From CAG-390 sp045531455 (lineage in GTDB: Bacteria > Bacillota > Clostridia > Oscillospirales > CAG-272): DNA of 34,162 bases. Of this stretch, positions 8,796 through 16,064 are shown piece by piece (position 1 is the stretch's first letter; each line of letters opens with the position of its first letter). The DNA is taken from contig JAZSEA010000001.1 in NCBI GenBank assembly GCA_045531455.1, forward strand, positions 1 through 34,162, in the 5' to 3' direction. A program made the position numbers and the translations under genes. Under the pieces are notes generated by a model. It worked only from the letters and a program-made list of their open reading frames with translations, did not search any database and had not been told where the DNA came from.

Positions 8796-8829
8796 AAAAA
8801 GCAGATCTGCGAGAGCAGATCTGCTTTTT
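8796..8829 (+). terminator. Rho-independent terminator
   Basis: Stem GCAGATCTGC - GAGA - GCAGATCTGC (8801-8810 / 8815-8824) with a run of A before and T after. Confidence 0.9.
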
Positions 8830-8832
8830 GTA

Positions 8833-8861
8833 TTGACAAAAAGATTTTTATGTGATATAAT
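8833..8861 (+). promoter_or_regulatory. Promoter of the SGNH surface protein
   Basis: TTGACA (8833-8838), 17 bp, TATAAT (8856-8861), followed by AAAGGAG before the ATG at 8894. This leader lacks the GGC/GCC mini-hairpin seen in the other three. Confidence 0.85.
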
Positions 8862-8893
8862 TTATTCATCAATACTTCACAAAGGAGAAGACA

Positions 8894-10735
8894 ATGAAAA
8901 AGCTCATTACAAGACAGATCTGTCTTATGCTTATGCTCGCAATGCTCATCCCTATGATGACCTTCTTTGCAAGCGCGGCAGATCTCACCAATCTCTATGA
9001 CCTTTCCAAGGTTAAGTGCGGTACTCCCCAGTCTACCGCGGACTCCGATCCCAAGTATAATGCAAACTATTATTGCTCGGGTAAGATCGAGGTTCAGCCC
9101 GGTGACGTTCTCACCTTCGGTCCCGTTATGACGGGTCAGGGTTATTATCTGACCGTTTATAATGCGGAAGGCGCAACCCTCATTCAGCAGGTAAAGTATG
9201 CTGACTGCAAGAAGGTTGACGAGCTTCAGCCCGGCACCGAGATCGTTGAATGGACTGTTCCCGCGAATGCCGCTTCCTTCAGAATGGCAACCGCACAGCT
9301 CTTCTACGAGAACACCCTCATTACCAAGAACCAGACCTTCAAGGCTGCGGATTACTACGCTTACATGGATGCTAACAAGATCGACGTAAGCTACCTCCGC
9401 ACAACCACAACAGATGCCGCTAAGCTTGTAAACATTTTCCCGCAGTCGGATAAGGTATTTGCAGGCCGCGCCGACAAGACCAATACCGAGATCGCGGCAG
9501 GCGGATATCGTACCTGTCCCGCTGTTGCAGTTAAAGAGGGCGACATAATTTACTTCGGTGCCGCTGCGCTTGATCAGGGCTACCACCTCGTTCTTCTCGA
9601 TGAGAACGGAAAGGGTACCACCACCGTAAACAAAAACTATATGGTCCAGTACGACGTTATCGGTAATGGCTTCGGTATTTATGCATACAGAATCCGTCCC
9701 GGTACAGGATATGTCCGCGTTGTTGCGGCAACCGGTGTTTATGATGACGGAATCCAGCTCGCAACGATCAATCAGCCCTTTGATGCTGCTACATATATGA
9801 AGATGTTCAACATCACTCTTCCCGGCACTGTTGAGAGTACCAGCCCCCTCAAGGGCAAGAAGATGCTCTTTATGGGCGACTCGATCAGCTACGGCTCGGG
9901 CGATGGCGTATCCCCCTTCCGTACCGGCAGAGCTTGGGCGGGCAGAATCCAGGACTGGACCGGCGCGATCACTACCAACGCATCCGTTGGCGGCGCAAAG
10001 GTAAGCTATCAGAGAGGCGATGATAACTGGGTATACAGCCAGTATCTCCCCTACACCAAGGAAAAGTTCGATATCATCGTTATGCACGGCGGTGTTAACG
10101 ACGCAAGACACGAGCGTCCCGTAGGAACTCTCACCGAGGGCAAGGAAGACACCAAGGCAATGGAAAAGAACCGTACCTCATATGCGGGCGGTCTTGAGTG
10201 GATCTTCTATAACGTAAGCAAGACCAATCCCGATGCGAAGCTCTTCTTCATCGCTAACCACCGTCTCGACGGTCACTCGAAGGGCCACGCCAAGGATATG
10301 AGCGCATACTTCAACGTAGCTAAGGAAGCTTGCGAGAAGTGGGGTATCATCTTTATCGACCTTTACAACAACAAGGAGCTCAACGATAAGCTCGAGACCA
10401 CCACGACCAAGTATCTCCCCGATACTCTCCACCTCAACGCTGCGGGATACGATATCATCACTCCCTACATCATCAGCGCACTTGAGGCAGGTCTGACCGC
10501 TCCCGTAGAGCCCGAGACCACCGTTCCCGAGACCGAGGCTCCCGTTGTAACCGATGAGGCTACCGAGGCTCCCGTCGTTACCGACGAGCCCACCGATGCT
10601 CCCGAGGCAACCGATGCTCCCGAGCAGACCACCGCTCCCGCCCGCGAAGAGAAGGGCTGCGGCGGTATGATCGCAGGTGCAGTTGCAGTCATCGCTCTCC
10701 TTGGAACCGCAATCGTTTTCAAGAAGAAGGACTAA
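8894..10735 (+). CDS. Surface-anchored SGNH/GDSL hydrolase with beta-sandwich repeats (array member 3)
   Basis: 613 residues. Residues 1-29 are the array-type signal peptide, and about 30-310 hold the same two repeats as members 1 and 2. About 320-535 is an SGNH esterase domain: block I GDSIS with nucleophile S330, a block II Gly in SVGGAK, block III GGVND with N402, and block V D510-T-L-H513. Such domains usually remove acetyl or other acyl groups from polysaccharides or peptidoglycan. A linker of 'APVVTDE / TDAPEATDAPEQ' repeats leads to KGCGG, a hydrophobic segment and KKKD. That anchor differs from members 1 and 2 and is shared with member 4. The likely job is a cell-surface carbohydrate esterase targeted by the repeat domains (inference). 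Confidence 0.88.
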   Translation: MKKLITRQICLMLMLAMLIPMMTFFASAADLTNLYDLSKVKCGTPQSTADSDPKYNANYYCSGKIEVQPGDVLTFGPVMTGQGYYLTVYNAEGATLIQQVKYADCKKVDELQPGTEIVEWTVPANAASFRMATAQLFYENTLITKNQTFKAADYYAYMDANKIDVSYLRTTTTDAAKLVNIFPQSDKVFAGRADKTNTEIAAGGYRTCPAVAVKEGDIIYFGAAALDQGYHLVLLDENGKGTTTVNKNYMVQYDVIGNGFGIYAYRIRPGTGYVRVVAATGVYDDGIQLATINQPFDAATYMKMFNITLPGTVESTSPLKGKKMLFMGDSISYGSGDGVSPFRTGRAWAGRIQDWTGAITTNASVGGAKVSYQRGDDNWVYSQYLPYTKEKFDIIVMHGGVNDARHERPVGTLTEGKEDTKAMEKNRTSYAGGLEWIFYNVSKTNPDAKLFFIANHRLDGHSKGHAKDMSAYFNVAKEACEKWGIIFIDLYNNKELNDKLETTTTKYLPDTLHLNAAGYDIITPYIISALEAGLTAPVEPETTVPETEAPVVTDEATEAPVVTDEPTDAPEATDAPEQTTAPAREEKGCGGMIAGAVAVIALLGTAIVFKKKD

Positions 10736-10751
10736 ATTAATTTAATAATAT

Positions 10752-10791
10752 GGGACTGAGTCATTAACTTTAATGATTCAGTCCCTTTTTT
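10752..10791 (+). terminator. Rho-independent terminator
   Basis: Long stem GGGACTGAGTCATTAA / TTTAATGATTCAGTCCC followed by six T, just after the SGNH gene. Confidence 0.92.
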
Positions 10792-10835
10792 ACATGCTTG
10801 AAAATATAGCTTTTTTCTTCCTAATCCACCGCAAG

Positions 10836-10890
10836 CTGTCCCCTCATTTGCTTGCAAATATCCCCACATTGGGGAAGGTAAAGTGGACAG
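10836..10890. repeat. Nested inverted repeat in the 320-bp gap
   Basis: CTGTCC at 10836-10841 pairs with GGACAG at 10885-10890. Inside lie TTTGC-TT-GCAAA (10847-10858) and CCCC-ACATT-GGGG (10862-10874). It has the look of a REP-like intergenic element. The rest of the gap between 10792 and 10982 is AT-rich and otherwise featureless. Confidence 0.55.
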
Positions 10891-10982
10891 CGTTGTAAAT
10901 GCGTTTGTGCAGCGAACATTAGTCTGACATGTAATTATGCTATATTAATTAACAATAATCGCTATAGTTGTTGTAAATACTA

Positions 10983-11056
10983 TTGACAAATTATTAACCG
11001 CGTGATATAATGATGTTATCAAAATGGCGAAAGCCGACAATTATAAGGAGTAGAAT
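10983..11056 (+). promoter_or_regulatory. Promoter and leader of the LamG surface protein
   Basis: TTGACA (10983-10988), 17 bp, TATAAT (11006-11011), with the same ATCAAAATGGCGAAAGCC leader as at 6434-6505 and an AAGGAG ribosome site. Confidence 0.85.
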
Positions 11057-12043
11057 ATGAAGAAGACTATTACAAGATCACTCTGTGCAATTCTTTTGCT
11101 CGCAATGCTCGTTCCCATGATGAGCGTTATGGCAGGCGCGGAGGGCGACACTGGCATGACCTTTATGTCCGCATTATTGAGTCCCACCGCCAAATTCCTC
11201 GAAGAGGCACCCAATACCTTTGAATTCACAGTAAGATTGCCCAAGGGATTCACAGAACGTCCCGGAGTTATTTTCAGTAACTACGTGGGACCCGAGAAGA
11301 CCCACGACAACGCGGTTTGCATACAATTGCAGGCAAACGGCACCGTACAGCTTTACTACGAAACCGCAGACTTCAGCAACGTAAAGTACGTTTTCAAGAA
11401 CCTGGATATATGCACCGGTGACTGGGTACATATCGCGGTCACGCGTGACGAGCTCTTGGGCAAGGTCTCGTGCTACATTAACGGCGAGCTTGCCGAGGAA
11501 CAGACAACTACCGTTGCGCCCTACGGCTTCCTGACATCTGCTGAAGAGCTCATGCCTATGTGCATCGGCGGAGATTACAGATCGAATAACAGATACTATT
11601 TCCGTGGTGAGCTGCGCGAGCTTGTTGTTTATTCCGACGTCAGAGATGCGGTCGAGATCAGAGCTGATTATATAAGTACGTACAGTACGAACGACAATCT
11701 TCTTGCTTGGTATCAGCTTACCGGTGACACGATCTATCCCGAAGACCTCAGCGGAAACGGCTACAGTGTTCCCTCCGACGAAGAGCCTGAGACCACAGAG
11801 CCCGAGACCGAGTTACCCGTTGTAACCGACGAGGCTACCGAGGCTCCCGTTGTAACAGACGAGGCTACCACCGAGGCTCCCGTCGTTACCGACGAGCCCA
11901 CCGATGCTCCCGAGGCCACCGATGCTCCCGAGCAGACCACCGCTCCCGCTGTCGAAGAGAAGGGCTGCGGCGGTATGATCGCAGGTGCAGTTGCAGTCAT
12001 CGCTCTCCTTGGAACCGCAATCGTTTTCAAGAAGAAGGACTAA
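11057..12043 (+). CDS. Surface-anchored LamG/concanavalin-like lectin protein (array member 4)
   Basis: 328 residues. Residues 1-29 are the array-type signal peptide. About 45-235 form a LamG/pentraxin-like beta-sandwich: FEFTVRLPKG, the 'DWVHIAVTRDE..GKVSCYINGEL' core typical of the fold, 'CIGGDY', 'FRGELRELVVYSDVR', and a closing 'LLAWYQLTGD'. An extended acidic Thr/Pro linker ('APVVTDEAT' units) precedes the same KGCGG-hydrophobic-KKKD anchor as member 3. Its promoter and leader copy those of member 1 while its 3' end copies member 3, so the gene is a mosaic. Sugar or glycoprotein binding is the likely role. Confidence 0.85.
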   Translation: MKKTITRSLCAILLLAMLVPMMSVMAGAEGDTGMTFMSALLSPTAKFLEEAPNTFEFTVRLPKGFTERPGVIFSNYVGPEKTHDNAVCIQLQANGTVQLYYETADFSNVKYVFKNLDICTGDWVHIAVTRDELLGKVSCYINGELAEEQTTTVAPYGFLTSAEELMPMCIGGDYRSNNRYYFRGELRELVVYSDVRDAVEIRADYISTYSTNDNLLAWYQLTGDTIYPEDLSGNGYSVPSDEEPETTEPETELPVVTDEATEAPVVTDEATTEAPVVTDEPTDAPEATDAPEQTTAPAVEEKGCGGMIAGAVAVIALLGTAIVFKKKD

Positions 12044-12056
12044 TTTAATATACCGA

Positions 12057-12092
12057 AAAATCGGCAGAGAATTCGTTTTCTCTGCCGATTTG
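12057..12092 (+). terminator. Rho-independent terminator
   Basis: Stem AAATCGGCAGAGAA - TTCGTT - TTCTCTGCCGATTT ending the LamG gene. Confidence 0.88.
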
Positions 12093-12096
12093 CTTA

Positions 12097-12125
12097 TTGA
12101 CAAACACTTTATTATATGGTACAAT
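12097..12125 (+). promoter_or_regulatory. Promoter of the isomerase-kinase pair
   Basis: TTGACA (12097-12102), 17 bp, TACAAT (12120-12125). Confidence 0.82.
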
Positions 12126-12157
12126 TAACTCAATTATAAAAGAAAGGTGATTCCGAT

Positions 12158-12946
12158 ATGAGAATAGGAAGAATACAGAATAACTACACCGAGGCGGGAT
12201 TTGATCTTGTCAAAAATACAAATCTTGAGTTTATTGAGATCTGCTGTAACAATCAGGCTGAGGCTGAAAAGCTGATTGCCAACAAGGAGAACATCAAGGC
12301 GCAGATCGCGCGCACGGGTATCGACGTTTCTTGCGTCGGACGTTGGAATCACGATATCAACGTCGGCGGTAAGATCGATAAGGAGAGACTCGGCGTTTAT
12401 CTCACTCAGCTTGACGCCGCTATCGAGCTTGGAGCCAAGACCTTTGTTTGCGGCTGCAACTATGCGGACGAGGTGTCTCTTTATAAGAATTACACGCTCG
12501 CGCTCGAGTTCTTTTCCGAGCTGACCGAGAGAGCAAAGGCAAGCGGCATCAAGATCGCTATCCAGAACTGCCATTGGAACAACTTTATCGATTCCCCTGA
12601 GCAGTGGAAGGTCATCCTTGGCGAAAATCCCGATCTTTGGCTGAAATACGACCCGTCTCACGCCTACAACAGACACGCGGACTATCTGGCTGAAATGTCG
12701 GATTACGGCGAGAAGATCGCGCATTTCCACGTAAAGGGTACCACTCACGCGGGTAGCCGTGCGGTCTCCGATCCTCCTGCGGGAATGGACGATCTCCATT
12801 GGGGAAGCATATTCTCGATCCTTTATGCGAGAGGCTATGACGGAGATCTGAGCATCGAGCCCCATTCAAAGACCTGGCAGGGCGAGCTTGGCGCGGCAGG
12901 CGTTGAGTTTACAAGACAGTTTATCAGCAAGTTTGTTTTGAAATAA
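12158..12946 (+). CDS. Sugar phosphate isomerase/epimerase (xylose-isomerase-like TIM barrel)
   Basis: 262 residues matching the AP_endonuc_2/xylose isomerase-like TIM-barrel family. Metal-ligand-like positions appear in the usual order: 'IAIQNCHWNN' (the usual Glu is replaced by Gln at about 129), 'LKYDPSHAYN' (Asp, His), 'HFHVKG' (His) and 'LSIEPH' (Glu) near the C-terminus. Family members isomerise or epimerise sugars, inositols or related compounds; the substrate cannot be read here. There is no signal peptide. The gene is one base upstream of the P-loop kinase and shares its promoter. Confidence 0.85.
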   Translation: MRIGRIQNNYTEAGFDLVKNTNLEFIEICCNNQAEAEKLIANKENIKAQIARTGIDVSCVGRWNHDINVGGKIDKERLGVYLTQLDAAIELGAKTFVCGCNYADEVSLYKNYTLALEFFSELTERAKASGIKIAIQNCHWNNFIDSPEQWKVILGENPDLWLKYDPSHAYNRHADYLAEMSDYGEKIAHFHVKGTTHAGSRAVSDPPAGMDDLHWGSIFSILYARGYDGDLSIEPHSKTWQGELGAAGVEFTRQFISKFVLK

Positions 12947-12947
12947 T

Positions 12948-13469
12948 ATGCAATACGGAATCTGCGTATGCGGACTAAACGGAAGCGGCAAGACGACTCT
13001 CGGTGCGGCTCTGGCAGAGAGACTCGGATATAAGCATATGGACGTTGAGGATTATTATTTCACACGAGCCGATAATCCGTATGCTTCGGCAAGAACGCGC
13101 GATGAGGTTGAAGTGCTTCTTTTAGAGGATATAAAGCAAAATCCGTGTTTCGTATTTTCCGCCGTCAACGGAAATATGAACGAGGAGATCAATTCGTGCT
13201 ACGATCTTGTCGTTTACCTTGAAGTTCCGCAAGAAATACGCATGAAGCGGATAAGACAGCGCGCTTTTGATAAGTTTGGCGACCGAGTTCTCCCGGACGG
13301 AGATATGTACGAGCAAGAGGAAAATTTTTTTGCATTTGCAGAAAAAAGAAGCCCCGAGAAGATCGAGGAGTGGCTGCAAACGCTTACGTGCAGAGTAGTA
13401 ATACTTGATGGAAGCAAACCTATTGAGGATAATATCAAGGCTTTGGTTGAGCATATAAGTATTAGCTAA
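12948..13469 (+). CDS. P-loop nucleoside/sugar kinase-like ATPase
   Basis: 173 residues with a Walker A motif GLNGSGKTT at residues 9-17, a 'YKHMDVEDYYF' substrate-side segment, a 'LVVYLEVPQEIRMKRIRQR' strand plus LID-type arginines, and a C-terminal 'VVILDGSKPIEDN' strand. This is the plan of AAA_18/shikimate- or adenylate-kinase-like small-molecule kinases. The substrate is unknown; its place one base after a sugar isomerase suggests a phosphorylated metabolite. The ribosome site lies within the end of the upstream gene, so it is probably translated by coupling. Confidence 0.75.
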   Translation: MQYGICVCGLNGSGKTTLGAALAERLGYKHMDVEDYYFTRADNPYASARTRDEVEVLLLEDIKQNPCFVFSAVNGNMNEEINSCYDLVVYLEVPQEIRMKRIRQRAFDKFGDRVLPDGDMYEQEENFFAFAEKRSPEKIEEWLQTLTCRVVILDGSKPIEDNIKALVEHISIS

Positions 13470-13479
13470 AACCAAGTGG

Positions 13480-14015
13480 CAGGCTCATTTGAGTTTTCTA
13501 TGAGGAATGTTTGCGATAAGATCTGCGGAAAGTCGTACACTATCACTCTCCGCCCGAAGTTTTTGCGTTAAATCGTGACAATACGCGATCGCGTTCTCCT
13601 TCCACCGTCGTCAAGCGACGGTCCCCCTCCCTCCCGGAGGGAGGCTAAGGAGTCAGCGTAAACTCGTATGAAAATACAGCGAATATCGTTCAGATTAATA
13701 ATTATGCATATAAAAATAGGAATATTTTATTGAATAAGTTTGCCAAAACTCTATTAAAAGTGCAAATTAATTCAAATAAAATATTCCTATTTGCTTTTTA
13801 GATTAAGATAAAACGATGTTCGCTGAATATTCGTAGGATTTTGCTTTCACCATTAAGCCTCCCTCCGGGAGGGAGGGGGACCACACGAACGTGTGGTGGA
13901 AGGAGAACGCGATTGCGTCTTTTCAGAACTTGAAGTAAAACTTTGGGCTGAAGGTGATGGTGTACGTTTCCAACAAAAATTGCTCTAATCTAAAATAATG
14001 ACTAAATGAGCCAGA
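13480..14015. repeat. Large imperfect palindrome (~535 bp) between convergent operons
   Basis: The left arm (about 13480-13735) and right arm (about 13771-14015) are inverted copies of one another. Matching landmarks from outside inward: GGCTCATTT / AAATGAGCC; CGTACACTATCAC / GTGATGGTGTACG; CCCGAAGTTTT / AAAACTTTGGG; GCGATCGCGTTCTCCTTCCAC / its complement; GTCCCCCTCCCTCC and GGAGGGAGG; GCGAATATCGTT / AACGATGTTCGC; TAGGAATATTTTATT / AATAAAATATTCCTA. Each arm carries a local hairpin at the same place but with a different sequence: CCGTCG-TCAAG-CGACGG (13605-13621) and CCACACG-AA-CGTGTGG (13881-13896). No open frame lies inside. It could be two facing copies of a mobile-like repeat, and in RNA it would form a very long hairpin. 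Confidence 0.85.
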
Positions 14016-14025
14016 CTCATATTCA

Positions 14026-14520
14026 TTATAATTTCATCTTCTCAAGCCTTTTGAGTATCAGCGCGGCGACGATGCCGATGACGACACCCGCGGCGGTTCC
14101 GCTGATCAGGAGCACGGGCAGGTAGTATGCTATCTGTGCGGTGTCCATAACGAAGCAGGCTGTTGCGATCTGACCGACGTTGTGGAGGATTCCGCCGACA
14201 ACGCTGACGGTCACGGGCGCAAAGAGGTTCGTTTTCTTGAGCAGGATCATTCCGATCAGGCTGAGCGTTGCTCCGACGAGCGAGTAGATCATCGAAAGCG
14301 GAGTTCCGAAGAGGATACCGACAAGGATGACGCGGAGAATGCTGACGATCGCGGTCTCCTTCCACCCGATCTTATAGAGCATAAAGACCATAACAAGGTT
14401 CGGAAGTCCGACCTTGACTCCGGGAACTGCCATAAGCGGCGGCACCAGGCTTTCAAAATAGGACAGTATCATCGAAAGCGCAATGCACATCGAGAGAAAC
14501 GCGACTCTTTTTGTTTTCAC
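14026..14520 (-). CDS. eetB: Gx transporter family membrane protein, EetB-like
   Basis: 164 residues with about five membrane segments, in the family annotated as 'Gx transporter' or, misleadingly, 'heptaprenyl diphosphate synthase component I'. Signature stretches are 'PGVKVGLPNLV' near residue 35 and 'SVVGGILHNVGQI' near residue 110. In Listeria and lactobacilli the EetB protein of flavin-based extracellular electron transfer belongs to this family and works with EetA. The start is GTG at 14520, preceded by AAGGAGGA at good spacing. It is the last gene of the rnf-eet operon, before the large palindrome. The gene name is assigned by family and context; direct function here is inferred. Confidence 0.75.
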   Translation of the reverse strand: MKTKRVAFLSMCIALSMILSYFESLVPPLMAVPGVKVGLPNLVMVFMLYKIGWKETAIVSILRVILVGILFGTPLSMIYSLVGATLSLIGMILLKKTNLFAPVTVSVVGGILHNVGQIATACFVMDTAQIAYYLPVLLISGTAAGVVIGIVAALILKRLEKMKL

Positions 14521-14535
14521 GATACTGTCCTCCTT

Positions 14536-14886
14536 TTAACTAATTAAATCTACGCTTTCCTTTGCACCGAAGACGGTGACGGTCAGCTTATTGGGCAGGC
14601 AGGTGATGACCTCGCCCGTCCTCGAGATTTTGCCCTGATGAACGCAGAGCTTATCGGGGCAATTCGCATCCGAGAGGTACGCCGTGCCATTCTCGATCAC
14701 GAGGATATTCGTTCCACCGTTCAGCTCGTATCTGCCGCTTTCGGTGAGCGAATATTCCGCGACCGTTTTTCCGTCGACCTTGATCTCGACACGCGCGCCC
14801 TCCTCCTTTGTCAGTTCAACGACAAGGAGGAGAACTACCGCGATGAGAAGCACGGATGCTATGAGAATAATATCTCTTTTTTTCAT
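14536..14886 (-). CDS. eetA: NusG domain II protein, EetA-like
   Basis: 116 residues: one N-terminal membrane segment (about 6-24), then an extracytoplasmic NusG_II-type beta domain. The domain contains the family motif C-P-D-K-x-C-V-H-Q-G near residues 75-85 and C-L-P-N-K near 95-100, so it has conserved cysteines. EetA of the Listeria/lactobacillus flavin electron-transfer locus is, to my recollection, of this family. The gene starts directly at the end of rnfA with no gap, and EetB follows 15 bases later, so it belongs to the rnf transcript. It sits where rnfB is found in clostridial rnf operons. Confidence 0.75.
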   Translation of the reverse strand: MKKRDIILIASVLLIAVVLLLVVELTKEEGARVEIKVDGKTVAEYSLTESGRYELNGGTNILVIENGTAYLSDANCPDKLCVHQGKISRTGEVITCLPNKLTVTVFGAKESVDLIS

Positions 14887-15453
14887 TTAGAAATTGAGTG
14901 CGAGCAGGGCAAGAGCGATCATGCCTGCGGTGAGAAGCGCGATGGGAAGCCCGCGGAAGGACATGGGAGTCGCTTCCTCGTCAACGTGCTCGTCCTTGAG
15001 CTTTGCGAAGATGCACATTGTAACCATAAGTCCGAGGCCGACTGCAAGGGATGTGATGAGGGTCTCGACATAGGAGAGGTGATGCTCTACGTTATGGATG
15101 CAGAGACCGAGAACCGCGCCGTTGATGGCGAACTTAACGAAGTCTGCGTGGCAGTAGTTGTCGAGAAGCTTCTTTGCGATGATGTGGAGGATCTCAACAA
15201 CGATGAGGATAACGAGAACGAATACCATCGTCTGCAGGTAGGGCACCTTCTCGAGGAGATAGGTGTTCAGCGGCCAGCAGATGGCATTTGTGATGAGCAT
15301 TACGAGTGTGGTTCCGAGTCCGAGGATTACCGACTGCTTGGTAGAACGCTCGTTTTCCATAACCGCGCCGGTTCCGAGGAAGTGGAGAAGTGCGTAGTTA
15401 TCGGAGAGAAGACCCGCAAGAAGGATCCCGAGTATCATTTCAAAGGTAAGCAT
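14887..15453 (-). CDS. rnfA: Rnf/Nqr-type electron transport subunit A, cluster cysteines absent
   Basis: 188 residues with six membrane segments, aligning end to end with RnfA: 'LHFLG', 'NGAVLGL', and C-terminal 'FRGLPIALLTAGM'. In canonical RnfA/NqrE a cysteine in FLGLCP and another in TTNCAVLG each bind an intramembrane [2Fe-2S] cluster. Here the first is FLGTGA (G29) and the second INGAVLG (G112), so both are glycine. Other cysteines (58-59, 101, 118) do not align. It overlaps rnfE (TAATG) and abuts the EetA-like gene. The subunit should still form its half of the RnfA/RnfE membrane core but is unlikely to hold the cluster. Confidence 0.88.
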   Translation of the reverse strand: MLTFEMILGILLAGLLSDNYALLHFLGTGAVMENERSTKQSVILGLGTTLVMLITNAICWPLNTYLLEKVPYLQTMVFVLVILIVVEILHIIAKKLLDNYCHADFVKFAINGAVLGLCIHNVEHHLSYVETLITSLAVGLGLMVTMCIFAKLKDEHVDEEATPMSFRGLPIALLTAGMIALALLALNF

Positions 15454-16064
15454 TATTCGTTCTCCTCCTCTTCAAGATGTTCGTGCGCGCCCGTCAGCTT
15501 CTTGATAGCCGCGAGGACGCAAGCGAGTACGAGATAGCCGCCGAACGCGCCTGCGAGAGCGGATACCTTATAGTTTGCGAGGAACGCGATCTCCGCGCCC
15601 CAGATGGAGGCGTTGCCGAGAACCTCGCGGATGAGTGCGCAAACGATCATAATAACGGTAAGGAAGATACCGGTCGAAAGCGCGGTCTTGATCGAAGTCC
15701 ATTCGCCGTTGTGGTCAGCAACCTCCTCGGCGTCGCGGTAGATGACTGCGCTGACGGCAAGAGCCGCGAGATGTGCGCCGAGCATATCAACAACGATGGG
15801 GAAGAAGGCTTCCATAAGCATTTCGATGATCGAAACGAAGCCCGTGATGATCAGAAGATATACGGGAAGCTTTGCGTAAGCGGGGATGAATTTGTGGATC
15901 GCGGAAACAACGATAGAGGTAAGGAGCATCGAGATGAGCACAGCCGCGCCCATACCGAGTGCCGCGCGGATATCAGCACTCGACGCCATTACGAATCCTG
16001 CGCCGAGGGCGAGGACCATCGAGGGTGTTCCGCGGAGGAGACAAGTCTTAAAGAAATTTTTCAT
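15453..16064 (-). CDS. rnfE: Rnf/Nqr-type electron transport subunit E, cluster cysteines absent
   Basis: 203 residues with six membrane segments. It aligns with RnfE/NqrD: N-terminal 'MVLALG', 'ALGMGAAVL', 'HKFIPAYAKLPVYLLII', 'DAEEVA' and 'LIREVLGN'. The usual LGLCP is LGAGF (G23) and the usual NC before I-x-x-G-R-A-E-A is S105-A106. Thus both [2Fe-2S] cysteines are missing, matching the loss in rnfA. The C-terminus is short and acidic (HLEEEENE). It overlaps both neighbours by one base (TAATG). The losses in both partner subunits argue against sequencing error and for real change of function. Confidence 0.88.
   Translation of the reverse strand: MKNFFKTCLLRGTPSMVLALGAGFVMASSADIRAALGMGAAVLISMLLTSIVVSAIHKFIPAYAKLPVYLLIITGFVSIIEMLMEAFFPIVVDMLGAHLAALAVSAVIYRDAEEVADHNGEWTSIKTALSTGIFLTVIMIVCALIREVLGNASIWGAEIAFLANYKVSALAGAFGGYLVLACVLAAIKKLTGAHEHLEEEENE

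Noticed and set aside
7687..10111. Minus-strand frames of 366 and 443 residues across the surface protein genes
   Set aside because: Shadows of paralogous plus-strand genes with promoters and terminators; their similarity to one another only mirrors the duplication.
13480..14015. Retron or group II intron
   Set aside because: No reverse transcriptase or intron domain V is present; the segment is simply an inverted duplication.
14026..14520. Heptaprenyl diphosphate synthase component I
   Set aside because: A common legacy annotation for this family; the protein is a small multi-pass membrane protein with no prenyl-transferase motif, and its context is electron transfer.
14536..14886. NusG transcription factor
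   Set aside because: Only the domain II fold with an N-terminal membrane segment and cysteines; the NGN and KOW domains of NusG are absent.
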